A stretch of DNA of 64,000 nucleotides from Ardenticatenaceae bacterium (GTDB lineage: Bacteria; Chloroflexota; Anaerolineae; Promineifilales; Promineifilaceae), in contig JACKCC010000011.1 in the NCBI GenBank assembly GCA_020634245.1, positions 314,071 through 378,070 of the forward strand, read 5' to 3'. A program made the translations under genes and the position numbers. The notes beneath the pieces are model-generated. The model did no database searches. It had not been told where the DNA came from and saw nothing but the letters and a program-made list of their open reading frames with translations. This document shows, one piece after another, positions 8,640 through 17,356 of this stretch; position 1 is the first letter of the stretch; every line of letters begins with the position of its first letter.

Positions 8640-9437
8640 TTACGGCAAAGAGTCAATGGCCGCATAAATAAAATCGAGCGAGGCCGGTAAATCAACCCGA
8701 TAATTGAAGCTGGTTGCCACACATTGGGCATCACCCCAGGATGTTACGCCAAGCAACACTTCTGAGCCGTCTTCATTCACCCAGAAAGCCGGGCCGCCAG
8801 AGTCGCCGAAACAGGTGCCGCCGTTGCCCTGATTGATATTTTGGGCCATGTGCAGCCAGACCGGCTCCAGTGATTTGTATTCCGAGTAGCCCACGCGGCG
8901 GTAATCATCATAGCTGATTTCCGGCGGCGGCCATTGCAAAGTTCCGCCATAGCCAACCAGCGTAAACAACACGCCGCTCGATTTGGTACGCAGCAAACCA
9001 TCCGCTTTCAATTGATCCAGGAAATTGGGGTCTGGCAGTTGCGCCGGAACAATATCAGTCACCGGTTCTGCCAGAATGAGCAGGGCAATATCATGCGGGT
9101 CAGGTCCACCCCAGGCATATTCAGGATGAGTGATGACTTCAGCAACAGGCCGCAAGGTCGCCTCATTCAGGGCATAGGGATCAAAATTAACCCATACAGT
9201 CTCAATGCCGTAATCGGCCAGATCATAGGTACAGTGGGAGGCGGTGACAAAGACCTGAGGATGTACCAATGTGCCGCTGCAAAGCTGCCAGGGGCCATAA
9301 TCGGGCCAATCGACAACCATTGCACCTACATAATGATGTGTTGTATCCAATTCGCCCCAGGTAATTGCGCTGGCCGGAACAATGGTGACGACTGACAACA
9401 AAACCAATAAGAAAACAATCCATGTGATCCGTTTCAT
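8640..9437 (-). CDS. Secreted trypsin-like (S1) serine protease
   Basis: The protein has 265 residues. A signal peptide (ITWIVFLLVLLSVVTIVPASA) is followed by a chymotrypsin-fold domain with the full triad: His in VTASHC, Asp in PHDIALL, Ser in GDSGGP. Two cysteine pairs (CSGTL/ASHC and CFGDS/AQC) sit where S1 disulfides are expected. There is no long propeptide, so the enzyme may mature at the ITWGEL junction. The ATG at 9437 is chosen over an upstream GTG because AAAGGAG lies 8 bases before it and overlaps the GTG. It is presumably exported to degrade extracellular protein. Confidence 0.88.
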   Translation of the reverse strand: MKRITWIVFLLVLLSVVTIVPASAITWGELDTTHHYVGAMVVDWPDYGPWQLCSGTLVHPQVFVTASHCTYDLADYGIETVWVNFDPYALNEATLRPVAEVITHPEYAWGGPDPHDIALLILAEPVTDIVPAQLPDPNFLDQLKADGLLRTKSSGVLFTLVGYGGTLQWPPPEISYDDYRRVGYSEYKSLEPVWLHMAQNINQGNGGTCFGDSGGPAFWVNEDGSEVLLGVTSWGDAQCVATSFNYRVDLPASLDFIYAAIDSLP

Positions 9438-9738
9438 TTTCCACACTCCTTTGTATGATAAATACCCAACAAAGAAGAAACGGCCGTACCAACAAGCAAA
9501 AGCAGCACATCAAACGCGTGCTAACATTGGCTTGTTGCTGCCAGAAACCGGGCTGTGGTTAAAGCGAATTGGGTGGCTCCCGCTGCCGTTTCCACAGGCT
9601 GTCTATAGGATAACACGAAAACGGCCGTTTTGTAAAATATTTTTGATGCACTTTTGCCAATTTTCGCCGGATACGTCACAATCATTGCCTGGTTCCTGAC
9701 AAAAGGGACATCCAACGAAGTCACAATCAGAGGTAGAA

Positions 9739-10641
9739 ATGCAAAAAAGAACAATTCGCATCATCGGCGCGCCCATGGACCTGGGTCAAAATCGGCGCGG
9801 CGTGGACATGGGTCCCAGCGCCGCCCGCTACGCTGGCCTACAAGCTCGCCTGGAACGCCTGGGTCACACTGTATACGACGCCGGTAACATTCACGTGCCC
9901 AATCCGGAAGAAAATGAAGCAGAAGGAACGGGAAAACGGTTAACGGCCGTAGCCACTGCCTGCCAAACCCTCTACGAATTGGGAACCCAATGCGTCGAAC
10001 AGGGAGACTTTGCCATCTACCTGGGTGGCGACCACAGCATCAGCATCGGTTCCATCGCTGCCGCCGCCCAATCCGGAGCCGCCGAACCCATCGGCGTCAT
10101 CTGGATCGACGCCCACGCCGATTTTAACACCCCCCAATCCTCGCCCAGCGGCAATATTCACGGCATGCCCGTTGCCGCTCTCATCGGCGAAGGAACCGAA
10201 CAATTGGTCAACGTCGGCTACCCCGGCCGCAAAGTCCAGCCAGCTCACATCGTGCAAATCGGCATCCGCGATCTGGACGACACCGAGCGCGAGCGGCTGG
10301 CCCACAGCGGCATTAGCGTCTTCACCATGCGCCACCTGGACGAATTGGGCATGGCAGCCATCGCCCGTCAGGCGCTGGACCGGCTGCGCCACCTCAAACA
10401 CATCCACGTCAGCCTGGACATGGACAGCCTGGACCCGGACGAAGCGCCGGGCGTTGGCACGCCTGTTCCTGGCGGACTCAGTTATCGTGAAGCACACTTA
10501 TTGATGGAAATTTTGGGGGATAACGGCCGTGTCCAATCCCTGGACATCGTAGAAATCAATCCAATTCTGGACGATAGAAACAAAACAGCCGAACTGGCTG
10601 TGGAATTAGCCGCATCGCTGCTCGGCCAGCGCATACTGTAA
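9739..10641 (+). CDS. rocF: Arginase
   Basis: Arginase hydrolyses arginine to ornithine and urea in the cytosol. The 300-residue chain is of usual length and has all manganese-ligand segments: GGDHS, DAHAD followed by an IHGMP loop, and SLDMDSLDP. The PVPGGLSYRE and EINPILD segments fit arginase better than agmatinase. The ATG follows AGAGGTAGAA. No urease or arginine-transport gene is adjacent. The last 36 bases overlap the end of the convergent receiver gene. Confidence 0.92.
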   Translation: MQKRTIRIIGAPMDLGQNRRGVDMGPSAARYAGLQARLERLGHTVYDAGNIHVPNPEENEAEGTGKRLTAVATACQTLYELGTQCVEQGDFAIYLGGDHSISIGSIAAAAQSGAAEPIGVIWIDAHADFNTPQSSPSGNIHGMPVAALIGEGTEQLVNVGYPGRKVQPAHIVQIGIRDLDDTERERLAHSGISVFTMRHLDELGMAAIARQALDRLRHLKHIHVSLDMDSLDPDEAPGVGTPVPGGLSYREAHLLMEILGDNGRVQSLDIVEINPILDDRNKTAELAVELAASLLGQRIL

Positions 10642-10998
10642 CAACTCATGCAGCGTCGCAATCAACACATCCAATCCTGACGGCTTAATAAGGTAGCGGT
10701 CGGCCCCGGCCCGCAAACCATCCTCGACTGCATGCGGATGGGCCTTGCCGCTTAACATCACAATAGGCAGCCCGTTCGTTTCCGGCTCCTGACGCAGCAA
10801 CCGGCACAATGTAATCCCATCCATATTGGGCATCATCACATCCAGTACAACAATGTGGGGCGGCTGTTCGCGGATTTTTTGCAAAGCTACCAGACCATCT
10901 TCCGCTTCATCGGTGGCAAACCCATTGATTTGCAGCAGCACACACAACATCTCTCGAATTTCTTGATCATCATCCACTACCAAAACCAGGCGGCTCAT
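10606..10998 (-). CDS. CheY-like response-regulator receiver
   Basis: A 130-residue stand-alone receiver domain. It has the acidic pair in VVDDDQE, the phosphoacceptor Asp in VVLDVMMPNMDG, the conserved Ser in VMLSGKA and Lys in LIKPSG. There is no output domain, so it probably acts by protein contact. No histidine kinase gene is adjacent. Its 3' end overlaps the arginase 3' end tail to tail. Confidence 0.9.
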   Translation of the reverse strand: MSRLVLVVDDDQEIREMLCVLLQINGFATDEAEDGLVALQKIREQPPHIVVLDVMMPNMDGITLCRLLRQEPETNGLPIVMLSGKAHPHAVEDGLRAGADRYLIKPSGLDVLIATLHELLQYALAEQRCG

Positions 10999-11459
10999 CG
11001 TTTATCCTCTTCTGCCAATGACAAACAATCGTTGAGAAACTCGACAGGTCTTGACTACTTAAAAGAGAGCAAAGAAAAACCTGTCAGGTTTGATATTTAC
11101 TTTTCGAGTGGTAACCACCTACCAGTTGGGTACTGCTCTGGGCGGGGACTCTTCCATACTAAACAGCCGGTCTTACAAATTTTATTAAGCTGACTTGACA
11201 AAGACAGCACAATTCAGGTGTTGGCTGGAATGCAAAACGCCGCTGGCGCGGCGTCTTGCAGGAGAAGAAAGAGGAGGAAAAAATGTCTAAGCTTGACTTT
11301 AGGTTTTGTTGATATTCAATATAAGCAGGAATTCTTACAGCGTTACTTACAACCCATTTTCACATGCGAAACCATCCATTTTCCGCTATGATCGCCGTAA
11401 GAACATAAAGATGACTGTCACTTTTTCCAATAACAGTCACCTGAAAAACAGGACCCACA
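10999..11459. other. Intergenic region with several hairpins
   Basis: I see no gene. It contains a palindrome AAACCTG-T-CAGGTTT at 11077-11091, a GC-rich hairpin at 11231-11260, a possible nine-codon frame at 11283-11312 (ATGTCTAAGCTTGAC..., stop TGA) with GGAGGAAAAA before it, and a TGACTGT/ACAGTCA hairpin at 11412-11439 just ahead of the acyl-CoA synthetase gene. Confidence 0.5.
11231..11260. terminator. GC-rich hairpin, possible terminator or leader structure
   Basis: The arms TGCAAAACGCCGC and GCGGCGTCTTGCA pair with one mismatch around a TGGC loop. No T-tract follows on the plus strand, so a leader structure is as likely as a terminator. Confidence 0.45.
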
Positions 11460-13553
11460 ATGAACCATGATGAAACTCTCACCCCATTTTTTACTCCTCA
11501 AGGCGTCGTCATCATCGGCGCATCCCAAAATCCAACCAAATTAGGCTTTGGCATTGCTCGCAACCTGGTGCAAAGCGGCTATCCCGGTGCTGTCCACTTC
11601 GTCAGCGTGAAAGGCGGCACGCTTTTGGAACGGCCGATCCACAACACCATCGCCGCCGTCCCCGATCCGGTGGATTTGGCCGTCATCCTCATTCCGGCCC
11701 CATTCGTACCGCAGTCCCTGGCCGAATGTGGCGAGCGCGGCATCCGGGCGGCCATCATCGCTTCCGGCGGCTTCCGCGAAGTGGGAGCGGAAGGCGCAGA
11801 ATTAGAAGCTGAATGTCTCCGCATCGCCCGAAAACACAACATTCGGCTCATCGGCCCCAACTGCATTGGCATCCTGGATAACCATTTGCCGCTAGACACA
11901 ACCTTCCTGCCGCCGCCACGCCTACCCGCAGGTGACATCGCCTTCCTTGCCCATTCCGGAGCGATTTGTGCGGCTGTAGGCGATTGGGCACGCGGGCAGG
12001 GCTTTGGCTTCTCGCGGCTGGTCAGCCTGGGCAATCAAGCCGACGTGCAGGAGACAGATTTGCTGCCGCTGGTGGCCGCCGATCCGCACACAAAGGTGAT
12101 TACGCTGTACATGGAAGGGGTGGGTAACGGCCGTGCCTTCGTCCACGCCGCCCAACAAACTGCCAGAGAAAAACCAATTCTGGCTCTCAAAGTGGGCCGG
12201 TCGGCCAGTGGACAAAAAGCGGCCGCTTCGCACACCGGCGCACTGGCCGGGTCTGAATCAGCCTACGACGCCGCTTTTCGCCGCGCCGGGGTCATCCGCG
12301 CCACCAACACCGAGGAAATGTTTGACTGGGCCAAAGCGCTGGCCTGGTGCCCGCTTCCTCAGGGGCGGCGCGTCGCTGTATTGACCAATGCCGGCGGCCC
12401 TGGCGTCACCGCCGCCGATGCGCTGGAAGCCAACGGGCTGACACTGGCCGAATTCCAGCCGGAAACCCGCCAATCGCTAACCAAACTGCTGCCACCGGCA
12501 GCCAGCATCCAGAATCCGGTGGACATGCTGGCCAGCGCCACGCCGGAACAGTACGCCAACTGCTTGCAGGTCGTCCTGGATGATCCTGGCGTGGACAGCG
12601 CCATGCTCATCATCCCGCCGCCGCCGATGTTTGCCACCGGCGCCGTCGCGCGGGCGGTTATTCCGGTCATTTACACGGCATCCAAGCCGGTGGTGGTGGC
12701 TTTGATGGGCAGCACAATGATTCAAGAGGCGGTGGCTCATTTCCGGGCGGCGCAGGTACCGGAGTATCGTTTCCCGGAACGAGCGGCAGCGGCGTTGGCG
12801 GTATTGTCGCAGCGGGCAGAATGGTTGGCACGGCCGTTACAGGAACCCATTCAGATCGACGATGTGGACAAGGAAACGGTGCAGGCCATCCTGGCGGCAA
12901 ACAAGCTGTCTGCGCTCCCGCAGAGCGATTTGCACGCCATGTTGACAGCTTATGGCATCCCGGTGCCACCCATCAAACTGGCCCAGACCGCCGAGGAAGC
13001 GGCGCAAACAGCACAAGAAATGGGCTTTCCTGTCGCCATGAAGGTGGCCTCGCCGGACATCAGCCACAAATCGGATGTGGGCGGCGTGCGGCTCAATCTG
13101 GCCGATGCGGCGGCGGTGGCGGCAGCGTTTGGCGAGATGATGACCGGCGTTCAGGCGGCGTTCCCGGAGGCACGGATTGACGGTGTGGACATCCAGCCGA
13201 TGATTGCCGACGGACAGGAAGTGATTATCGGGGTCGTGCGCGATCCGCAGTTTGGGCTGGTGCTGATGTTTGGCTCCGGCGGCGTGGAGGTGGAGGGATT
13301 GAAAGATATTGCTTTTGCGCTGGCGCCCATCACGCAGCAGGAAGCAGAGACAATGCTGCAATCGACCTGGGCGGGGCGCAAATTAGGTGGTTATCGGCAA
13401 ATTAAGGCGGGGGATGCAACGGCCGTTACCGACATCCTCATCCGTCTGGGCCAACTGGCCGCCGATTTTCCGCAGTTAGCCGAGATCGAGATTAATCCGG
13501 TGCGGGTGTTGGCGAAGGGAGCGTGGGCAATCGACGTTCGGGCGAGGATTTAA
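11460..13553 (+). CDS. Acyl-CoA/acetyl-CoA synthetase, ADP-forming (alpha-beta fusion)
   Basis: The enzyme converts acyl-CoA, ADP and phosphate to the free acid, CoA and ATP (or the reverse), conserving energy in fermentative metabolism. The 697-residue chain fuses both subunits. A CoA-binding Rossmann domain (GVVIIGASQNPTKLGFG) comes first, then the succinyl-CoA-ligase-like domain with LAHSGAICA and SHTGALAGSE, the latter holding the expected phospho-His. The ATP-grasp domain fills about residues 480-697 (FPVAMKVASPDISHKSDVGG, EINPVRV). The length is normal for the fused form. It stands alone behind a structured upstream region. Substrate preference cannot be read from sequence. Confidence 0.88.
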   Translation: MNHDETLTPFFTPQGVVIIGASQNPTKLGFGIARNLVQSGYPGAVHFVSVKGGTLLERPIHNTIAAVPDPVDLAVILIPAPFVPQSLAECGERGIRAAIIASGGFREVGAEGAELEAECLRIARKHNIRLIGPNCIGILDNHLPLDTTFLPPPRLPAGDIAFLAHSGAICAAVGDWARGQGFGFSRLVSLGNQADVQETDLLPLVAADPHTKVITLYMEGVGNGRAFVHAAQQTAREKPILALKVGRSASGQKAAASHTGALAGSESAYDAAFRRAGVIRATNTEEMFDWAKALAWCPLPQGRRVAVLTNAGGPGVTAADALEANGLTLAEFQPETRQSLTKLLPPAASIQNPVDMLASATPEQYANCLQVVLDDPGVDSAMLIIPPPPMFATGAVARAVIPVIYTASKPVVVALMGSTMIQEAVAHFRAAQVPEYRFPERAAAALAVLSQRAEWLARPLQEPIQIDDVDKETVQAILAANKLSALPQSDLHAMLTAYGIPVPPIKLAQTAEEAAQTAQEMGFPVAMKVASPDISHKSDVGGVRLNLADAAAVAAAFGEMMTGVQAAFPEARIDGVDIQPMIADGQEVIIGVVRDPQFGLVLMFGSGGVEVEGLKDIAFALAPITQQEAETMLQSTWAGRKLGGYRQIKAGDATAVTDILIRLGQLAADFPQLAEIEINPVRVLAKGAWAIDVRARI

Positions 13554-13617
13554 CCGCAAAGGACGCGAAGAGCGCAAAGTTTTTGTTTTTCTTAGCGCCC
13601 CTTGCGTCCTTTACGGT
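13553..13617. terminator. Bidirectional terminator between convergent genes
   Basis: The arms ACCGCAAAGGACGCGAAGAG and the complementary CTTAGCGCCCCTTGCGTCC segment enclose a T-rich centre. They separate the 3' ends of the synthetase and SH3 genes. The sequence is built from reiterated GCGCAAAG-like units. Confidence 0.7.
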
Positions 13618-13624
13618 AAAAATA

Positions 13625-14269
13625 TTATTGCTCGTTGACCTGGATAAAATCGACCGCCACCCAGCCTTCACTGCCGGTGGGAGTGCGGACCTGCTGCCAT
13701 TGGAAGTCGTCGGCGGTTTGCTGACCGGGCAGGACGGTGAGGATCGTGCCACCGAGCACCCATTCGATCTGTTCGCCGGTGGTGCTGGGGGTGCCGCGCA
13801 GCCAGACGCCGACTTCGCTGGTGACAACGGCCGTTACCGGGGCAGCAGTCGGCGGCACAGCAGTCGGTTCACGAGTCGGCGCGACGGTTGGTGCATCGGT
13901 CGGGGCAATTGTGGCGCTGACCGGGGTGGGCATTTCGGCAGTGGCGGTTGGCGTGGTAGGAACGGCCGTGTCCGGGACATCGGTGCTCATTTCGAGAACG
14001 GCCGTTGGTTCCGGCGTCGGTTCGGCGCTCGCTTCGGTGGGACGGGAGCTTAAGCCATAGACGCCCAGCAAAATCAGGCTCAAAACAACAAGCCCAATGC
14101 CGCGAGCAATGTCGATCTTCATCGAGCGGGCGGCTTCCACCTGCCCCACGCCATACGTTTCCTTAGCCGAAAGCGAACGGGCGCGCAGGCCACGCCCGAC
14201 AAAATACAAGGCTGCTACAATGCTCAGGGCAATGAGCGCCAGGATGATGGTGTTGAGTACGGCCGTCAC
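13625..14269 (-). CDS. Membrane-anchored bacterial SH3-domain protein
   Basis: The protein has 214 residues. Two hydrophobic helices at the N-terminus (ILALIALSIVAALYFVG and GIGLVVLSLILLGVYGL) are followed by an 80-residue Pro/Thr/Ala-rich spacer. The C-terminal SH3b domain shows VWLRGTPSTTGEQ...GWVAVDFI. SH3b domains on such stalks usually bind cell-wall or surface polymers. Several PTAV/TAV turns in the stalk are encoded by ACGGCCGT octamers, so that octamer shapes the linker. It has its own promoter region and is transcribed towards the synthetase gene. Confidence 0.8.
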   Translation of the reverse strand: MTAVLNTIILALIALSIVAALYFVGRGLRARSLSAKETYGVGQVEAARSMKIDIARGIGLVVLSLILLGVYGLSSRPTEASAEPTPEPTAVLEMSTDVPDTAVPTTPTATAEMPTPVSATIAPTDAPTVAPTREPTAVPPTAAPVTAVVTSEVGVWLRGTPSTTGEQIEWVLGGTILTVLPGQQTADDFQWQQVRTPTGSEGWVAVDFIQVNEQ

Positions 14270-14797
14270 ATGACCTCCTTAAACGCATCCATAACCATAC
14301 TTTAGCAAGCATTTTCGCTTTGGCAAGTTTATCGACGGTGTTTCCTACCTCAACCAATTCGCAAAGTATTGTGTTGGAGTACGGCCATTAACCATCCTCT
14401 GCACGACCCCACCCCAAAATAACTGTGGTTTTCAAAAAACACTGGTGTTTTTACCTGACTTCTGCTGAGATTGAGGGTGAAACCTGCTGAGGCAATTTTT
14501 GCCCCGTCAAGCTGGCTATAACTCACCACATCGGCCGACGGATAACTAATGTTGCCGATCAGCCAGTTAAAATCTACTAAATTACAATAAAGAGGTAGGT
14601 GGGCACTGGGTCCGTTGAATGGGATTGGCCGTAAATCACTCATTTTGCGGCGTTTTTTCCAACTCGATTTGGGCGATTTTCACGAGTAACCATACCATTG
14701 CGTGATGGCGAAAAAGTTACCGTGAAATCAAATCCCATAGAACAGACCCAGTGCCGGTAGGTGTTAACTACAACTATTTTAGGATAACCAAAGTTCT
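14270..14797. other. Gene-free edge of the AT-rich island
   Basis: I see no supported gene; a 97-codon minus-strand frame at 14350-14643 has no ribosome site and no recognisable motif. An imperfect inverted repeat lies at 14603-14628 and 14729-14754 (GCACTGGGTC-Y-GTT...ATGGGATT core, about four mismatches in 26). The octamer ACGGCCGT, frequent to the left, stops at 14260. Confidence 0.5.
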
Positions 14798-16000
14798 TTA
14801 AAGGCTTCCATTAAATAAGGTATATTTAATTTCTTCGGGGCTCCAGCTGCTCCACCCATCAACTCGCTCAGAACGAGGAATAAGCCATCTTTCACGCCAA
14901 AATTCTGACAAGGTTTCAAATGGTACATCAATATAGTCAGGAACTGGTTCAATACCTTCCATAAAATTTTTAATATTCCGTATTAGAGGGATTAAAAAAG
15001 CTTCCCGTTTAATGCCATGATGAAGCAATTTACTGTCAAAACCAATTATTCGCAGAGCACGTACCATTGTTTGCCATTTAATGCGAGGTCCTTTCCCAAA
15101 TCCACCACAAGTACTAATATCTTGAGCCTCTAAAAACTGTCGAAATGTTGGATATAATCTTTCTAAATGAAAAGCTCCGTACCCTTCTGTGTAATCCAAA
15201 GAGCGAAACTCTACTGCGTCTTTAAAACGAAGTCTATTATAAATAGAACTTCGCCCATATGCGCTAGTGGTGGTGAGAGCAACCAAGTTCGCTGGTAGTT
15301 TGCGTCCTTCCATTTCAGTTATTTGGTCACTATACTTTCTCCTATAAGCATCTCGCAATTCATTACTGGAAGCAGTTAATGCAATTAGTTTACCCCCTAA
15401 CAATCTTGAATAGGGTGGTATAGCCCCCAGCGTATAAATATCCATCGTTTGATTGACCAGTTCGGTTTTTTTACCCTCTGGATATGAAAACAAACGATCT
15501 CTAGCCGGGAATGACAAAGGCGGCGATTGTAACCCAAGTATTCCTATGAGCTTCCCATTTGCTCCATCCATCACGAGGTATTGAAGCCTACGACCATATC
15601 CTTTAGTATAAGGCAAAGACCAAGTGTAACGTGCTAATCTAAATAATTCTTTTTGTTGTTTTGTAGTAACTTCAATGAGTTCGGGGGTTATAAGTTTCGG
15701 CTCGATCTCCCGACCTGAAGCAAAATATTCACTATATTTCTCCCAGGCATAAGTTATCCAATTGCTTGCATCAGATAACAGAATTTCCCGCGCAGGTGCA
15801 TGCACTCCTCGTTTGAACTCCTTTGTATTCTGAACTGGTTCAAGGGACTTTCCATTTATTCGAAGCCCTAGTGTCTCCAATTCATCAAATACCAATGCCC
15901 TTAATTCCTCAGCTGTAGGTATGGATTCCTGCTCATTATTCAAAATGATAGGTTGTGTGTTTTGGTTACTCTGATTTTCGACTGATTTATCTGTTGGCAT
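14798..16000 (-). CDS. DruA-like DUF4338 protein (Druantia-associated family)
   Basis: The protein has 400 residues. After a Gln/Asn-rich N-terminal tail of about 30 residues, the core matches DUF4338: a helical start (LRALVFDELETLGLRINGK, then the basic VHAPARE), YGRRLQYLVMDG, GILGLQSPPLSFPARDR, and the later KLPANLVALTTTSAYGRSS and GYGAFHLERLYPTF segments. DruA is a subunit of the Druantia anti-phage system, but its activity is unknown. No DruB-E, DruM or DruH gene is present. The gene diverges from the GHKL-STAS-NurA-HerA operon across a 146-bp shared upstream region and has a similarly high A+T content. No strong ribosome site precedes the ATG, so the exact start is uncertain. Confidence 0.75.
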   Translation of the reverse strand: MPTDKSVENQSNQNTQPIILNNEQESIPTAEELRALVFDELETLGLRINGKSLEPVQNTKEFKRGVHAPAREILLSDASNWITYAWEKYSEYFASGREIEPKLITPELIEVTTKQQKELFRLARYTWSLPYTKGYGRRLQYLVMDGANGKLIGILGLQSPPLSFPARDRLFSYPEGKKTELVNQTMDIYTLGAIPPYSRLLGGKLIALTASSNELRDAYRRKYSDQITEMEGRKLPANLVALTTTSAYGRSSIYNRLRFKDAVEFRSLDYTEGYGAFHLERLYPTFRQFLEAQDISTCGGFGKGPRIKWQTMVRALRIIGFDSKLLHHGIKREAFLIPLIRNIKNFMEGIEPVPDYIDVPFETLSEFWRERWLIPRSERVDGWSSWSPEEIKYTLFNGSL

Positions 16001-16044
16001 GACTTAATTCAAAGAATAATTTATAAGTGTCCTAATCTAATACG

Positions 16045-16131
16045 ATTTACATTCATTTGTAAATCCTTGACGGGTCAATTAACTCGTGCTACAATGATTT
16101 TACTTCATTTGGTAAAACCTAGCACAAATGA
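16045..16131 (+). promoter_or_regulatory. Promoter and palindromic operators of the island operon
   Basis: TTGACG (16067-16072) and TACAAT (16090-16095) are spaced by exactly 17 bases and point at the GHKL gene. A palindrome ATTTACA-N6-TGTAAAT (16045-16064) lies directly upstream. TTGAC-GG-GTCAA (16067-16078) overlaps the -35 element. TCATTTG/CAAATGA (16105-16111 and 16125-16131) could form a hairpin in the short leader. Repression by a dimeric regulator is inferred from this arrangement. Confidence 0.7.
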
Positions 16132-16146
16132 GCAAGGCATACTGCT

Positions 16147-17343
16147 ATGAGAGAATGTCCAAACTGCAATTCATTAATTGAACAAGACTTATACACTTGT
16201 CCTGAGTGCCAGACTGTTGATTACGGGTGGGCAGATCATTGTGAGACTTTACAAAACACTGCCAAAAGAAAATATCATCGTAAGACAATTTTTGCAGAAC
16301 AGTTAAAGGTTCATTCTATCTCATTCAATAAGGAATATAAAATCAGGCTATCAGCATTTAGTGATTCTGGTGAACTAGGTTTTCATCTATCTCGCATAAA
16401 ACAACTTTTGGAAGCCAGCGAAGTTAGTAAATTAAAAGTGATCCTAAACGCCGCAAGTTGGGGGTATGATTGGGATTATGGATATGATTGGGACCCTGAA
16501 CGAGATACATATTTGCCGCCAAGTCTGCCTTTGCCAGCAATAGTTGAAGTCTCCAGGTTTTTGCAGGCGTTACTCAATTTAAATAGTTCAAAACTTGAGA
16601 TTAACTTAGTTCTGCCTCCAAAGGCACATAACGCAACAACCTTTATTAATGAAACTGGACTGCTTCTTATTCCCTCCATCTCAAGTATCACCTATACAGA
16701 CCACGCCCTTGAACCAGCGTTTCGACAAGGATGTGACGATGTTCTTATCCCTATGATACCAATCAACTCAAGCACACAAGGCCAACTTTCGGCTGCTTTT
16801 CATAAAGGTTTTGATAAATTAGCTAATGCAGGAAATTTTAAACTTCAACATCGTTCCGCTTTACGTCGAGTGATAATGGAAGCAGGCGAGAATGCCGACA
16901 TTTGGGGCGGTGGAGGTTGGGTTTGTTGCTTTTTGCGTCAAGAGAAACGTGGAACAAGAGGATTTGGTCATCAACAAAAATACTTTGTACCCGCTCAACA
17001 CACACATCTTTTTTTGCACGTCTTTTCTATAGGGCCAAGTTTAGCCGAGACTATTAATGAAACACATGAATGGGATGCAGCGGAACGTGTGGCAACAGGA
17101 AACTCGGCACGGCTTTCAGGTGGAGGCAGGGGAATGCCCACGATACTTGATACGATTATTCAGTCCACCTGGGGAACTGTATCTATCTCTAGTGGTAATT
17201 ACACACGGATCATTACGCCGGATGGTTTGACCCGAGAATATCATTCTGCTGGTACTGATTACTTACCGGGTGTGCATTTATGTGCAATTATCCCCTTAGC
17301 GGTTATCGCTGATATTCAGTCAAACTTGACAGTTTTGGCATAA
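16147..17343 (+). CDS. Zinc-ribbon protein with GHKL-type ATPase domain
   Basis: The protein has 398 residues. An N-terminal zinc ribbon (CPNC at 4-7, CPEC at 18-21) is followed by a region of unknown fold that includes WDYGYDWDPERD. A C-terminal half follows with the landmarks of a GHKL ATPase. The N-box is EAGEN (E245, N249). The G1 position reads FSIGPSL (293-299), with Ser where Asp is usual. The G2 box is GGGRGMP (325-331). LPGVHLCAIIPL (373-384) is the final strand. The arrangement recalls anti-sigma-type ATPases that partner with STAS proteins, and a STAS-like gene follows at once. The missing G1 Asp leaves ATP hydrolysis in doubt. This is the first gene of the island operon. Confidence 0.62.
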   Translation: MRECPNCNSLIEQDLYTCPECQTVDYGWADHCETLQNTAKRKYHRKTIFAEQLKVHSISFNKEYKIRLSAFSDSGELGFHLSRIKQLLEASEVSKLKVILNAASWGYDWDYGYDWDPERDTYLPPSLPLPAIVEVSRFLQALLNLNSSKLEINLVLPPKAHNATTFINETGLLLIPSISSITYTDHALEPAFRQGCDDVLIPMIPINSSTQGQLSAAFHKGFDKLANAGNFKLQHRSALRRVIMEAGENADIWGGGGWVCCFLRQEKRGTRGFGHQQKYFVPAQHTHLFLHVFSIGPSLAETINETHEWDAAERVATGNSARLSGGGRGMPTILDTIIQSTWGTVSISSGNYTRIITPDGLTREYHSAGTDYLPGVHLCAIIPLAVIADIQSNLTVLA

Positions 17344-17356
17344 AAAGGAGTTAGTG

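Noticed and set aside
14350..14643. A 97-codon minus-strand frame at the island edge
   Set aside because: No ribosome site, no motif, and it runs through the inverted repeat; kept only as part of the gene-free description.
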